NCBI GenBank assembly: GCA_036751905.1
Contig: DAIOTP010000044.1
Span: 1-22,219 of the forward strand
Source: T3Sed10-241 sp036751905
GTDB taxonomy: Bacteria; Bacteroidota; Bacteroidia; Flavobacteriales_D; Cryomorphaceae
Direction: 5' to 3'
DNA length: 22,219 nt
Shown here in pieces: positions 7,452-13,534 of the stretch. The stretch's first letter is position 1. Each line of letters opens with the position of its first letter. A program made the translations under genes and the position numbers. The notes beneath the pieces were generated by a model. That model saw only the letters and a program-made list of their open reading frames with translations, was not told where the DNA came from and did not search any database.

Positions 7452-8353
7452 GCGAAACGGTGCTTCACATCAAAGGGCTTGGCAAGCGTTACGGCAAGGT
7501 AAATGCGCTGCTGCAAATGGATTTGCAGATTGAACGCGGGCAGGTTTTCGGCCTGTTGGGTCCAAACGGAAGTGGCAAAACCACCACCTTGGGCATTGTG
7601 ATGGGTGCCATCAATGCTACGGAAGGCAGCTTCTCTTGGTTTGGCGAGGGGCATGGGCACCATTTGCGGAAGCGGGTAGGTGCCATCCTTGAGGCGCCAA
7701 GTTTTTACCATTACCTGAGCGCAGTGCAAAATCTGCGCGTGGTGGCAGCAATCAAGCAAGCCCCGGTAAGCCGCATAGATGCGGTACTCGAACGGGTGGG
7801 GCTCGCTTCCCGCAAAAATGATCCATTCAAAGCGTACTCCCTTGGCATGAAGCAGCGCCTTGCGATCGCATCTGCCTTGTTGGCCAATCCTGAGGTGATG
7901 GTACTCGATGAGCCCACCAATGGTCTTGACCCACAGGGCATCGCCGAAATAAGAGAGCTCATCGTAGCGTTGGCCCAAGAAGGCCGCACAATCATACTGG
8001 CCAGCCATTTGCTTGACGAGGTGCAGCGTGTATGCAGCCACTTTGCTGTGCTCAGGACGGGCAGCAAGATATATCAGGGAAGCGTGGCCGAACTGCTCCA
8101 CTCCGGCCGCAGGGTGGAACTCGACGCCGCCGACCGCGAAGGGCTCAAAGCTGCCCTGTCGGAAATTAAAACCGTGCTGGAGCTCAAAGAGAACCACACC
8201 CATCTTACCGCCATCCTCGATGAATCAATGAGCCCTGCACAACTCAATAGTTTGCTCATGAACAAGGGTATATCCTTGCATCACCTCAATCAGCGCCACG
8301 AAAGTTTGGAGCAACGCTTTTTGGAAATTCTCAAAGAAAAAGCCCAACCATGA
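7448..8353 (+). CDS. ABC transporter ATP-binding protein (BcrA/antibiotic-export type)
   Basis: 301 residues. It has Walker A GPNGSGKT at 38-45, a signature motif in the variant form YSLGMKQRLAIA (130-141) typical of the bacitracin-resistance-type ATPases, Walker B VMVLDEPTNGLDP (150-162), and the H-loop His187 (ASHLLDE). The C-terminal ~80 residues form the accessory domain usual in this group. It powers export through the permease encoded next, which overlaps by 4 nt. Together with the upstream sigma and DUF4252 genes this suggests an envelope-stress-induced exporter; substrate unknown. Confidence 0.95.
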   Translation: MSETVLHIKGLGKRYGKVNALLQMDLQIERGQVFGLLGPNGSGKTTTLGIVMGAINATEGSFSWFGEGHGHHLRKRVGAILEAPSFYHYLSAVQNLRVVAAIKQAPVSRIDAVLERVGLASRKNDPFKAYSLGMKQRLAIASALLANPEVMVLDEPTNGLDPQGIAEIRELIVALAQEGRTIILASHLLDEVQRVCSHFAVLRTGSKIYQGSVAELLHSGRRVELDAADREGLKAALSEIKTVLELKENHTHLTAILDESMSPAQLNSLLMNKGISLHHLNQRHESLEQRFLEILKEKAQP

Positions 8354-9159
8354 TTCGACTTATCCGCATAGAATGGCTCAAGCTGAGGCATCTGAAGGCC
8401 GTATGGGTGCTTACAGGGCTGTACCTTGTGGCCTTGCTTGCCATATCGCTCAGCGCCAAATTTTTTCTGGATTTTCTCACCAGCCGCGGCATAGAGTGGA
8501 GGGGCATCAATCCTTCCATGCTGCCTGTATATGCCTTTGACGATATATGGCAAAACCTGGCGTACCTGGCAAGCTACTTCAAGATATTTCCCGCGTTTAT
8601 ACTCATTATCAGCATAAGCAATGAGTACAGTTACCGCACACACCGCCAAAATATTATCGACGGGCTATCGCGTGTTGAGTTCTTTTTCAGCAAGTTGAGC
8701 TTTGCTGCTTTTCTTGCAGTGCTTTCGGCAGGGGTGCTTTTGATCATAGGCTTGGTCATGGGCTCACTCTACAGCGATGTGCAAGGATTTGAGTATGTGG
8801 TGCAACACATCGTTTTCATACCTGTGCACGCACTGCAGTTTTTTATTTATTTCCTGTTTGCCATGCTCATCGTGTTTCTCATAAGGCGCTCAGGCATAAG
8901 CATTGTGTTCCTTCTTTTCTATACGGTAATCCTCGAACCAGTGTTGGTTGCAATTACGATATTTGCGTTGAAACAGCCTACGGTGGCCTTGTTTTACCCC
9001 ATGAATGCCATCGGCAATCTGGTGCCAGTGCCTTTCGGCAAATATGCATTTCAGGAAACGCAAACCACGGTCGGGGCGGTTGACCTGTCGATTGCACTGA
9101 TGTGGATGGCCCTCTTGTCGGGCGCTATTTTCTATCTGCTCAAAAAGCGCGATTTTTAG
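8350..9159 (+). CDS. ABC-2 type transporter permease
   Basis: 269 residues with about six transmembrane segments: one near the start (VWVLTGLYLVALLAISL), then IFPAFILIISI, LAVLSAGVLLIIGLVMG, LQFFIYFLFAMLIVFLI, ISIVFLLFYTVILEPVLVAITIF and a last one (IALMWMALLSGAIFYLL). The cytoplasmic loop SNEYSYRTHRQNIIDGLSR is characteristic of ABC-2 permeases paired with BcrA-like ATPases. It is the last gene of the overlapping series that starts with the ECF sigma gene. Its stop codon overlaps the convergent DUF2452 gene. Confidence 0.92.
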   Translation: MIRLIRIEWLKLRHLKAVWVLTGLYLVALLAISLSAKFFLDFLTSRGIEWRGINPSMLPVYAFDDIWQNLAYLASYFKIFPAFILIISISNEYSYRTHRQNIIDGLSRVEFFFSKLSFAAFLAVLSAGVLLIIGLVMGSLYSDVQGFEYVVQHIVFIPVHALQFFIYFLFAMLIVFLIRRSGISIVFLLFYTVILEPVLVAITIFALKQPTVALFYPMNAIGNLVPVPFGKYAFQETQTTVGAVDLSIALMWMALLSGAIFYLLKKRDF

Positions 9160-9635
9160 CCCGCACCATTGCTGGCTGTTATGGCATTGTTGTCGGTTAC
9201 ATCCCAGGTATGGTCAGACAATAGCCGTACCGTGGCAACGTAATGTTTGAAAGGCAACTTTTTACCCCATTCATGGTTGCCAATCATGCTGAGCACGAAG
9301 CTGTCGTTCTCCCGGGCGTACAGATAATACGTTTCGCCAACCAAGGGGCTAAAGTTCATTTCGGCACCGTACACTGCTTTGGAAATGTTGACGCGTTGCT
9401 GCAGCTGTTCAGCTTGTTTTGCCAGCAAGGCGATCTGCTCCTTAATCTGGTTCATCTGCATGTCACATTGCTCATGCATTACGCGAAATGCCCTGCTCTT
9501 GATGGCCCCTTCGGAGGTGGGCGCGAACGCCGGGCTGCCTATACTGTGCGGGTAAGGCAAGTGTCCGGGGGTAAGCGTGATTTTGTCCGGATCAATGGGA
9601 TTTACGAATTCTTCTTTTTCCTTGGTCATCAGCAT
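9156..9635 (-). CDS. DUF2452 family protein
   Basis: 159 residues, soluble, no signal peptide. Recognised from the family pattern: PDKITLTPGHLPYPHSIGSPAF, FRVMHEQCDMQMNQIKEQIALLAKQAEQLQQRVNISKAVYGAEMNFSPLVGETYYLY, LSMIGNHEWG and FKHYVATVRLLSDHTWDV. The middle is a predicted amphipathic coiled-coil helix (about 55-85). Function unknown. Start 9635 is used; ATG 9629 (MTKEKEEF) is equally possible. It lies 10 nt after the 222-residue gene on the same strand, so they may be cotranscribed. The 3' end overlaps the ABC permease tail-to-tail by 4 nt. Confidence 0.85.
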   Translation of the reverse strand: MLMTKEKEEFVNPIDPDKITLTPGHLPYPHSIGSPAFAPTSEGAIKSRAFRVMHEQCDMQMNQIKEQIALLAKQAEQLQQRVNISKAVYGAEMNFSPLVGETYYLYARENDSFVLSMIGNHEWGKKLPFKHYVATVRLLSDHTWDVTDNNAITASNGAG

Positions 9636-9645
9636 TTTTCTTCAA

Positions 9646-10314
9646 TCAATTGAGTGATAGGGCGCGGAGCTGCACCAAGGCAGCATCGAATTTTTGGAGA
9701 ATCTGAGTTCCAAAACCGCGTTGCTCCAGGTAAATAAGGTGCGTTTCGGCGATGGGTTCCAAATCGTTTCGTTTCAGAATGATGGCACTCAGCATGCCCC
9801 GAAAGCAGCGTTGGTAGTGGTGGTTGCACCAGAGCGCCGAGCGCTCTGTGTGTTGGTTGTAAAGCACGTCTATGGATTTCAAGGTTTTGTAATCTTCGAA
9901 AAAGTTGAGTCCCTTGTGGTCCATAAAGTTGATGAAGGCATCGCCAGCCGACTTCAATTGTTCCTCGTTGGTAATCAGTATGCGACCGGGTAGGGGAGCT
10001 CCCTGAGCAATGAGATGTCGGATATCGATCAGCAAGGTGTGGCTTTCTGTATGGTAGTAATGCGCGTTGCCAAAAAGCCCGGCCATGGCACCTTCGACCA
10101 AAACATGCCGAAGACCTAAATGAAAGCTCAGGTATTGCCCTTCATTGGCATCGCTCAGCTGAAGGATCGCCGAAACATGACCAAAGGCGGTAGGTCGATA
10201 AAATTGGAGGTGCTCTTGGTGAACTTTGAACCGCTTGTGCTCAAAATAGGGCAACAAATAATCCAGAAGAAATAGGGTGTAGGTTGCGCTGGTATTCACA
10301 GCAAAAAAACGCAT
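9646..10314 (-). CDS. Hypothetical protein, 222 residues, unrecognised
   Basis: Not a family I recognise. It is soluble, lacks a signal peptide and is rich in His, Tyr and Phe (AHYYHTESHTLLIDIRHLI, LWCNHHYQRCF). It starts MRFFAVNTSATYTLFLLDYLLPYFEHKRFKVHQEHLQF. The predicted fold is mixed alpha/beta. Its start lies opposite the XRE regulator gene across a 257-bp region with three copies of a palindromic operator, one of them 20 bp from this ATG, so it is probably controlled by that regulator. It is followed after 10 nt by DUF2452. Real gene status is supported by length, codon pattern and tight spacing. Confidence 0.75.
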   Translation of the reverse strand: MRFFAVNTSATYTLFLLDYLLPYFEHKRFKVHQEHLQFYRPTAFGHVSAILQLSDANEGQYLSFHLGLRHVLVEGAMAGLFGNAHYYHTESHTLLIDIRHLIAQGAPLPGRILITNEEQLKSAGDAFINFMDHKGLNFFEDYKTLKSIDVLYNQHTERSALWCNHHYQRCFRGMLSAIILKRNDLEPIAETHLIYLEQRGFGTQILQKFDAALVQLRALSLN

Positions 10315-10334
10315 GCTCCATGACTTTGTTTAAG

Positions 10335-10346
10335 TTACATATGTAA
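10335..10346. promoter_or_regulatory. Operator copy 1, TTACATATGTAA, near the leftward 222-aa gene
   Basis: A perfect 12-bp palindrome 20 bp upstream of ATG 10314 (-). Read on the minus strand it contains TACATATG, a near match to the -7 box, with TTG 16 bp upstream. Binding would therefore occlude that promoter. First of three similar sites between the divergent genes. Confidence 0.65.
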
Positions 10347-10391
10347 TTCTTTTACACTTGTCAACTTCAATGAATCCCAATTGATTCACTT

Positions 10392-10418
10392 CAAAATGTT
10401 ACATCTGTAAACATTTTG
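10392..10418. promoter_or_regulatory. Operator copy 2, TTACATCTGTAA within a longer inverted repeat
   Basis: TTACATCTGTAA (10399-10410) differs from copy 1 by one base. It is embedded in outer arms CAAAATGTT (10392-10400) and AACATTTTG (10410-10418), making the longest dyad in the region. It sits 64 bp from copy 1, centre to centre. Confidence 0.6.
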
Positions 10419-10557
10419 GGGCCAGCATCAAGCTACCGCATAACAATGCTATAACGAGCACTATATACCAAGTAGAGTGAATCAATGCTTCCGCATATGA
10501 AGGAAACAGTGCTTCCATTTTCGTCAATGATATCGGACCATTATTGAACGATAGAAT

Positions 10558-10569
10558 GTACATTTGTAA
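10558..10569. promoter_or_regulatory. Operator copy 3, GTACATTTGTAA, abutting the XRE start codon
   Basis: Ten of 12 bases match copy 1. The site ends two bases before ATG 10572. It contains TACATTTG (10559-10566), an exact TAnnTTTG -7 box, which would put the transcript start at or next to the ATG. It is therefore a natural autoregulatory site and hints at a leaderless mRNA. Confidence 0.6.
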
Positions 10570-10571
10570 AC

Positions 10572-11000
10572 ATGGAAATTTCCGAACGCATAGCGGCGAT
10601 AATCAAAGTCAATCAGCATTCCGCTGCGACTTTCGCGGATGCCATCGGGGTGCAACGCTCCAGCATTTCACATATTCTGAACGGACGCAACAAGCCTTCG
10701 CTCGATTTGCTGGAAAAAATCATCAGACACTTTCCCCGTGTCGATGCGGCATGGCTCATCAGTGGACAAGCACCGCGAAACAAAACACAAGGAGCAGCTG
10801 GAGCTGGTCCGGCATCTCGGCCTTTGGGTTCTGAACCGATTGAACCGGTAGCGCAGGCTGTATCAGGAGTAGATCCACAACTGAACGCTCAGGCATTTGC
10901 AGAAGGGGCAGCTCAATTTGCCGAAAAGGGGGGCAAAACCATAGAACGCATCGTGGTTTTCTACACTGACCGTACATTTGCCACATATGAGCCAAACTAA
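10572..11000 (+). CDS. XRE-family (Cro/C1-type) helix-turn-helix regulator
   Basis: 142 residues. The HTH is in residues ~4-60: ERIAAIIKVNQHSAATFADAIGVQRSSISHILNGRNKPSLDLLEKIIRHFPRVDAAWLISG, a very typical Bacteroidota XRE start. A flexible Ala/Pro/Gly linker (~65-115) leads to a short C-terminal strand ERIVVFYTDRTFATYEPN that is also common in these regulators and may mediate dimerisation. Three TTACA..TGTAA-type sites lie in its promoter region and in front of the divergent 222-residue gene, so it probably represses both. Its stop overlaps the start of the HAD phosphatase gene by 14 nt. Confidence 0.92.
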   Translation: MEISERIAAIIKVNQHSAATFADAIGVQRSSISHILNGRNKPSLDLLEKIIRHFPRVDAAWLISGQAPRNKTQGAAGAGPASRPLGSEPIEPVAQAVSGVDPQLNAQAFAEGAAQFAEKGGKTIERIVVFYTDRTFATYEPN

Positions 11001-11496
11001 CTTGTGTCCCGTAGTATTTATGGACCGGGATGGTGTAATAAACCATGATCCGGGTGACTACACTACATGCATTGAGGAATTTACCATTTTGCCAGGGTTG
11101 GTGGAAACCTTGCAGGATTTTACAAAACGTGGCTACGCTATTGTAGTGATTACCAATCAGGGAGGCATTGCCAAAGGGTTGTATTCGCTTGAGGATTTTT
11201 ACGAAATTGACCGCTACATGCGCGATACATTCTTGAAAGCCAATATAGATTACTTGGAAACCTATTTTTGTCCGCACCACGAGTCAGTAAGCCGGTGCTT
11301 GTGCCGGAAACCTCAGGCTGGCATGGTTGAAAAGGCCATAGCACGACACCATGTTGATCGGAGCCGCTCTTTGATGATTGGTGACAAAATGCGTGATCTT
11401 GAGGCCGCTGCAACAGCAGGAATAACGACGGGCGTGCTGGTAGGGGTAAACCAAGACCTGCGCACAGTGCGTTTTCCTATGATGAGGACTGCCTGA
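10987..11496 (+). CDS. HAD-IIIA phosphatase, GmhB-like (heptose bisphosphate phosphatase type)
   Basis: 169 residues. HAD motif I is DRDGVIN (Asp13, Asp15), motif II VITNQGGIAKG (55-64), a zinc loop CPHH...CLC (95-98, 104, 106) followed by RKP, and the motif III/IV region IGDKMRDLEAA (131-141). This arrangement defines D-glycero-D-manno-heptose-1,7-bisphosphate 7-phosphatases, which act in the cytoplasm in ADP-heptose synthesis for LPS core or S-layer glycans; relatives include histidinol-phosphate phosphatases, so substrate is not certain. A longer frame opens at TTG 10978; ATG 10987 fits the family. It overlaps the XRE gene by 14 nt and the convergent NUMOD4 gene by 20 nt. Confidence 0.88.
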   Translation: MSQTNLCPVVFMDRDGVINHDPGDYTTCIEEFTILPGLVETLQDFTKRGYAIVVITNQGGIAKGLYSLEDFYEIDRYMRDTFLKANIDYLETYFCPHHESVSRCLCRKPQAGMVEKAIARHHVDRSRSLMIGDKMRDLEAAATAGITTGVLVGVNQDLRTVRFPMMRTA

Positions 11497-12154
11497 AGGC
11501 ACCCCGATCTGGTGCTGCGTTTTGACCGATGCTTTTGTTGACCTCGGCACCATTTGATTTGGGTTTGGCTGCCTCGGTTTGCCCAGGCATATCTACTTTG
11601 ACATGGCCCCAGTTCTCGCCTGATTTGATTCTGTAAAGCTGCATTTCACTGATTCCGAATTGCTTTGCAATAATTTTTAGCCTTGTCTTGCGGTTCGGGT
11701 CAAATATTCTCTTCTTGATGCGAATCACATCGGTGGTGGTCAATTTATGGCCCTTGCTTGGCCTTTGCTCTCTGCGTTTTGCACGGCTTCTCAACACCAT
11801 CGGGCTTTGTTGCTGGTGCTCTTCCGTCATTTTTTTTGTAGCCCACTGCAAATTGCTCAAGTGGTTGTTGAGTTTATTGTAGTCGAGATGTATCACATGC
11901 GCATGGTCCAGATCAGGACGTGTAAGAAAGCGCTCAGCAACCAGTTTGTGGATGTATAGCGTTCTCGATTTGCCGAAAGGCCGGCATACAAATGTGGGAT
12001 AACCTCCAAGCAATCCACCTCTTAGCAACTTTCCGTTCTCGAGGCGATCGCTGAAACTCACTATCCTACCATAATTTGAAACAGCATAACGAAAACGGAG
12101 CGATCCCGGTTCAAATTCTATCTCTTTCCACAACTCATCGGGGTAAATTCGCAT
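11477..12154 (-). CDS. NUMOD4 / HNH-type protein with C-terminal helix-turn-helix
   Basis: 225 residues from ATG 12154. NUMOD4-like start DELWKEIEFEPG...YAVSNYGRIVSF (6-34). HNH_3-like core IHKLVAERF (68-76) plus HVIHLDYNKLNNHLSNLQWAT (86-106), retaining His69, His89, Asp91 and the Asn residues. C-terminal HTH KLTTTDVIRIKKRIFD...RLKIIAKQFGISEMQLYRIKSGENWGHV (137-185). The last ~40 residues look disordered. Similar stand-alone proteins are common in Bacteroidota; nuclease activity is not proven. The frame extends upstream to 12241, but a promoter (12177-12206) lies in that extension, so 12154 is preferred. Confidence 0.85.
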   Translation of the reverse strand: MRIYPDELWKEIEFEPGSLRFRYAVSNYGRIVSFSDRLENGKLLRGGLLGGYPTFVCRPFGKSRTLYIHKLVAERFLTRPDLDHAHVIHLDYNKLNNHLSNLQWATKKMTEEHQQQSPMVLRSRAKRREQRPSKGHKLTTTDVIRIKKRIFDPNRKTRLKIIAKQFGISEMQLYRIKSGENWGHVKVDMPGQTEAAKPKSNGAEVNKSIGQNAAPDRGAFRQSSS

Positions 12155-12173
12155 GTCTATGATTTTTATAGAC
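12155..12173. promoter_or_regulatory. Inverted repeat at the NUMOD4 gene start
   Basis: GTCTAT-gattttt-ATAGAC, perfect 6-bp arms, immediately before ATG 12154 (-) and just upstream of the divergent CrtA-like promoter. It could be an operator or a leader hairpin. Short enough to be chance. Confidence 0.3.
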
Positions 12174-12176
12174 TGT

Positions 12177-12206
12177 GAAACATAGTTTTGAATTATTTTG
12201 TTCAAA
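12177..12206 (-). promoter_or_regulatory. Candidate promoter for the NUMOD4/HNH gene
   Basis: Read on the minus strand: TTTG (12206-12203), an 18-bp spacer, then TATGTTTC (12184-12177), seven of eight matches to TAnnTTTG. The predicted start is about 15-20 nt before ATG 12154. Confidence 0.5.
12183..12190 (+). promoter_or_regulatory. Candidate -7 box for the CrtA-like gene
   Basis: TAGTTTTG is an exact TAnnTTTG. It overlaps the oppositely directed NUMOD4 promoter by two bases, so the two divergent promoters would compete for RNA polymerase. It predicts a transcript starting near 12197, upstream of ATG 12214. The -33 box is poor. Confidence 0.4.
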
Positions 12207-12213
12207 GCAAGGA

Positions 12214-12963
12214 ATGATACCCAACACATCAATGGCCCCACCCCAGATTTGCAGCTACTCTGAATTCACTTTTGCCAAAGCCTCACATGCATGGGACGCC
12301 TTCAAGCGCATGGGTATGGGCCCCAAGGCATTTGGACAGCCAAGCGGTGCAGAAGCGATCAAGCCTTTGGGCACAGGCAGTGGCAATGGATTCAGCGTGA
12401 TTCCCGACTTTAAGCGGTATGCACTATTTGGAATTTGGAGCAGTGAAGGCCATGCAAAAGACTATTTCCGTGGTTCGGAGGTGATCCGTCAGTATTTCGA
12501 CACCTCGGTGGCGCATTTGCATTTGCTCTTGCAGCCCGTGAAGGCCCATGGTTTGTGGAATGGGGTGAACCCCTTGCGGGTAAATGCAGATGCTGCGCAT
12601 GGCGGTCCGCTGGCTGTGCTTACCCGAGCCACCATCCGAACGCGTAAATTGCCCGATTTTTGGCGACATGTTCCTTCCGTGAGCCGCTATATGGCTTCGG
12701 CTCAGGGTAAGCTTCACAGCGTGGGAATCGGGGAGTACCCGCTCTTTATGCAGGCCACATTCAGTTTGTGGGAAAGCAAAGAAATGCTCATGACAGCCGC
12801 GTACCGCGACCCTGCTCATGCCAAGGTTGTGAAACTCACCAGAGAACGCAAGTGGTATGCCGAAGAAATGTTTGCTCAGTTCGCGCTATTGCAAATGAAC
12901 CAAATGGGCTTTGATCATTTACAATCGTTGATGCCTACTGTTCAGGCACGAAGTCGAGACTGA
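12214..12963 (+). CDS. Spheroidene monooxygenase (CrtA)-like protein
   Basis: About 249 residues. It follows the CrtA family along most of its length: LGTGSGNGFSVIPDFKRYALFGIWSSEGHAK, then HGLWNGVNPL, GGPLAVLTRATIRTRKLPDFWRHVPSVSRYM, HSVGIGEYPLFMQATFSLWESKEML, AYRDPAHAKVVKLTRERKWYAEEMFAQFALL. CrtA adds keto oxygen to acyclic carotenoids in purple bacteria and is thought to be a haem protein; many non-phototrophic Bacteroidota carry homologues of unproven function. No other carotenoid gene is in the window. The frame opens at GTG 12175; I prefer ATG 12214, with ATG 12232 (MAPPQICSY) also possible. It overlaps convergent msrB by 29 nt. Confidence 0.82.
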   Translation: MIPNTSMAPPQICSYSEFTFAKASHAWDAFKRMGMGPKAFGQPSGAEAIKPLGTGSGNGFSVIPDFKRYALFGIWSSEGHAKDYFRGSEVIRQYFDTSVAHLHLLLQPVKAHGLWNGVNPLRVNADAAHGGPLAVLTRATIRTRKLPDFWRHVPSVSRYMASAQGKLHSVGIGEYPLFMQATFSLWESKEMLMTAAYRDPAHAKVVKLTRERKWYAEEMFAQFALLQMNQMGFDHLQSLMPTVQARSRD

Positions 12964-13426
12964 CTGAATTGATACAGTAGCGCAAACCGGTGGGGCGGGG
13001 CCCGTCGTTGAATACATGTCCCAAGTGACCACCGCAAGATCCGCATACCACTTCGGTACGCACCATGCCATGGCCGCGGTCTACGACTTTTTTTACATTC
13101 TGCTCGTCGACGATGTCGTAAAAACTAGGCCACCCGGTACCTGAATCGAACTTCGTATCAGAGCCAAAAAGTGCTGTATTGCAGGCCGCACAGTGGTATA
13201 TGCCGTTTTTGTAATGTTTGTCGTACTCGCCGGTGAATGCGCGTTCAGTTCCTTTTTGTCGCAATACATAATACTGCTTTTCTGAAAGCTGATTCTTCCA
13301 TTCTTCTTCAGTTTTTTGCACTTTGAAAGATGCTTGGTTTTCTTGATCTCCATGCTGTCGAGGTTGCTGAGCACAAGCACCCATGGTTGCAAAGAACGCC
13401 GCGTACATGATGGTTTTAAATTTCAT
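12935..13426 (-). CDS. msrB: Peptide-methionine (R)-S-oxide reductase, lipoprotein form
   Basis: 163 residues from ATG 13426. The N-terminus MKFKTIMYAAFFATMGAC looks like a lipoprotein signal with lipidated Cys18, followed by a ~20-residue linker. The MsrB domain has ERAFTGEYDKHYKNGIYHCAAC (zinc Cys79, Cys82), FDSGTGWPSF (93-102), VCGSCGGHLGHVFNDGP (zinc Cys128, Cys131) and GLRYCINSVSLDF with catalytic Cys151. It reduces methionine-R-sulfoxide in proteins with thioredoxin-type electrons; here it would repair envelope proteins. The frame extends to 13531, but the extension has no ATG with a signal peptide in phase. Confidence 0.95.
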   Translation of the reverse strand: MKFKTIMYAAFFATMGACAQQPRQHGDQENQASFKVQKTEEEWKNQLSEKQYYVLRQKGTERAFTGEYDKHYKNGIYHCAACNTALFGSDTKFDSGTGWPSFYDIVDEQNVKKVVDRGHGMVRTEVVCGSCGGHLGHVFNDGPRPTGLRYCINSVSLDFVPEQ

Positions 13427-13534
13427 GCCTTTGATTTTATTGTCACAATAACGTCTCGGAATGTATCTTTGGTTTTCAGGTTCCCATATTTTGGGGAAAA
13501 ACCTGTTGTTGAAGCGTGAACCGAGAACCAATAA

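Noticed and set aside
7268..8203. A 311-codon open frame on the minus strand opposite the ABC ATPase
   Set aside because: Antisense shadow of the ATPase gene; no domain, no promoter, and the sense frame holds all ABC motifs.
10497..10547. Short ATG-started frame (16 codons) before the XRE gene
   Set aside because: Too short, no start signals or conservation argument; lies in the operator region.
11477..12154. NUMOD4/HNH gene as a homing endonuclease inside an intron or intein
   Set aside because: Flanking genes (gmhB-like and CrtA-like) are intact and not interrupted, and the protein matches stand-alone Bacteroidota relatives with a C-terminal HTH.
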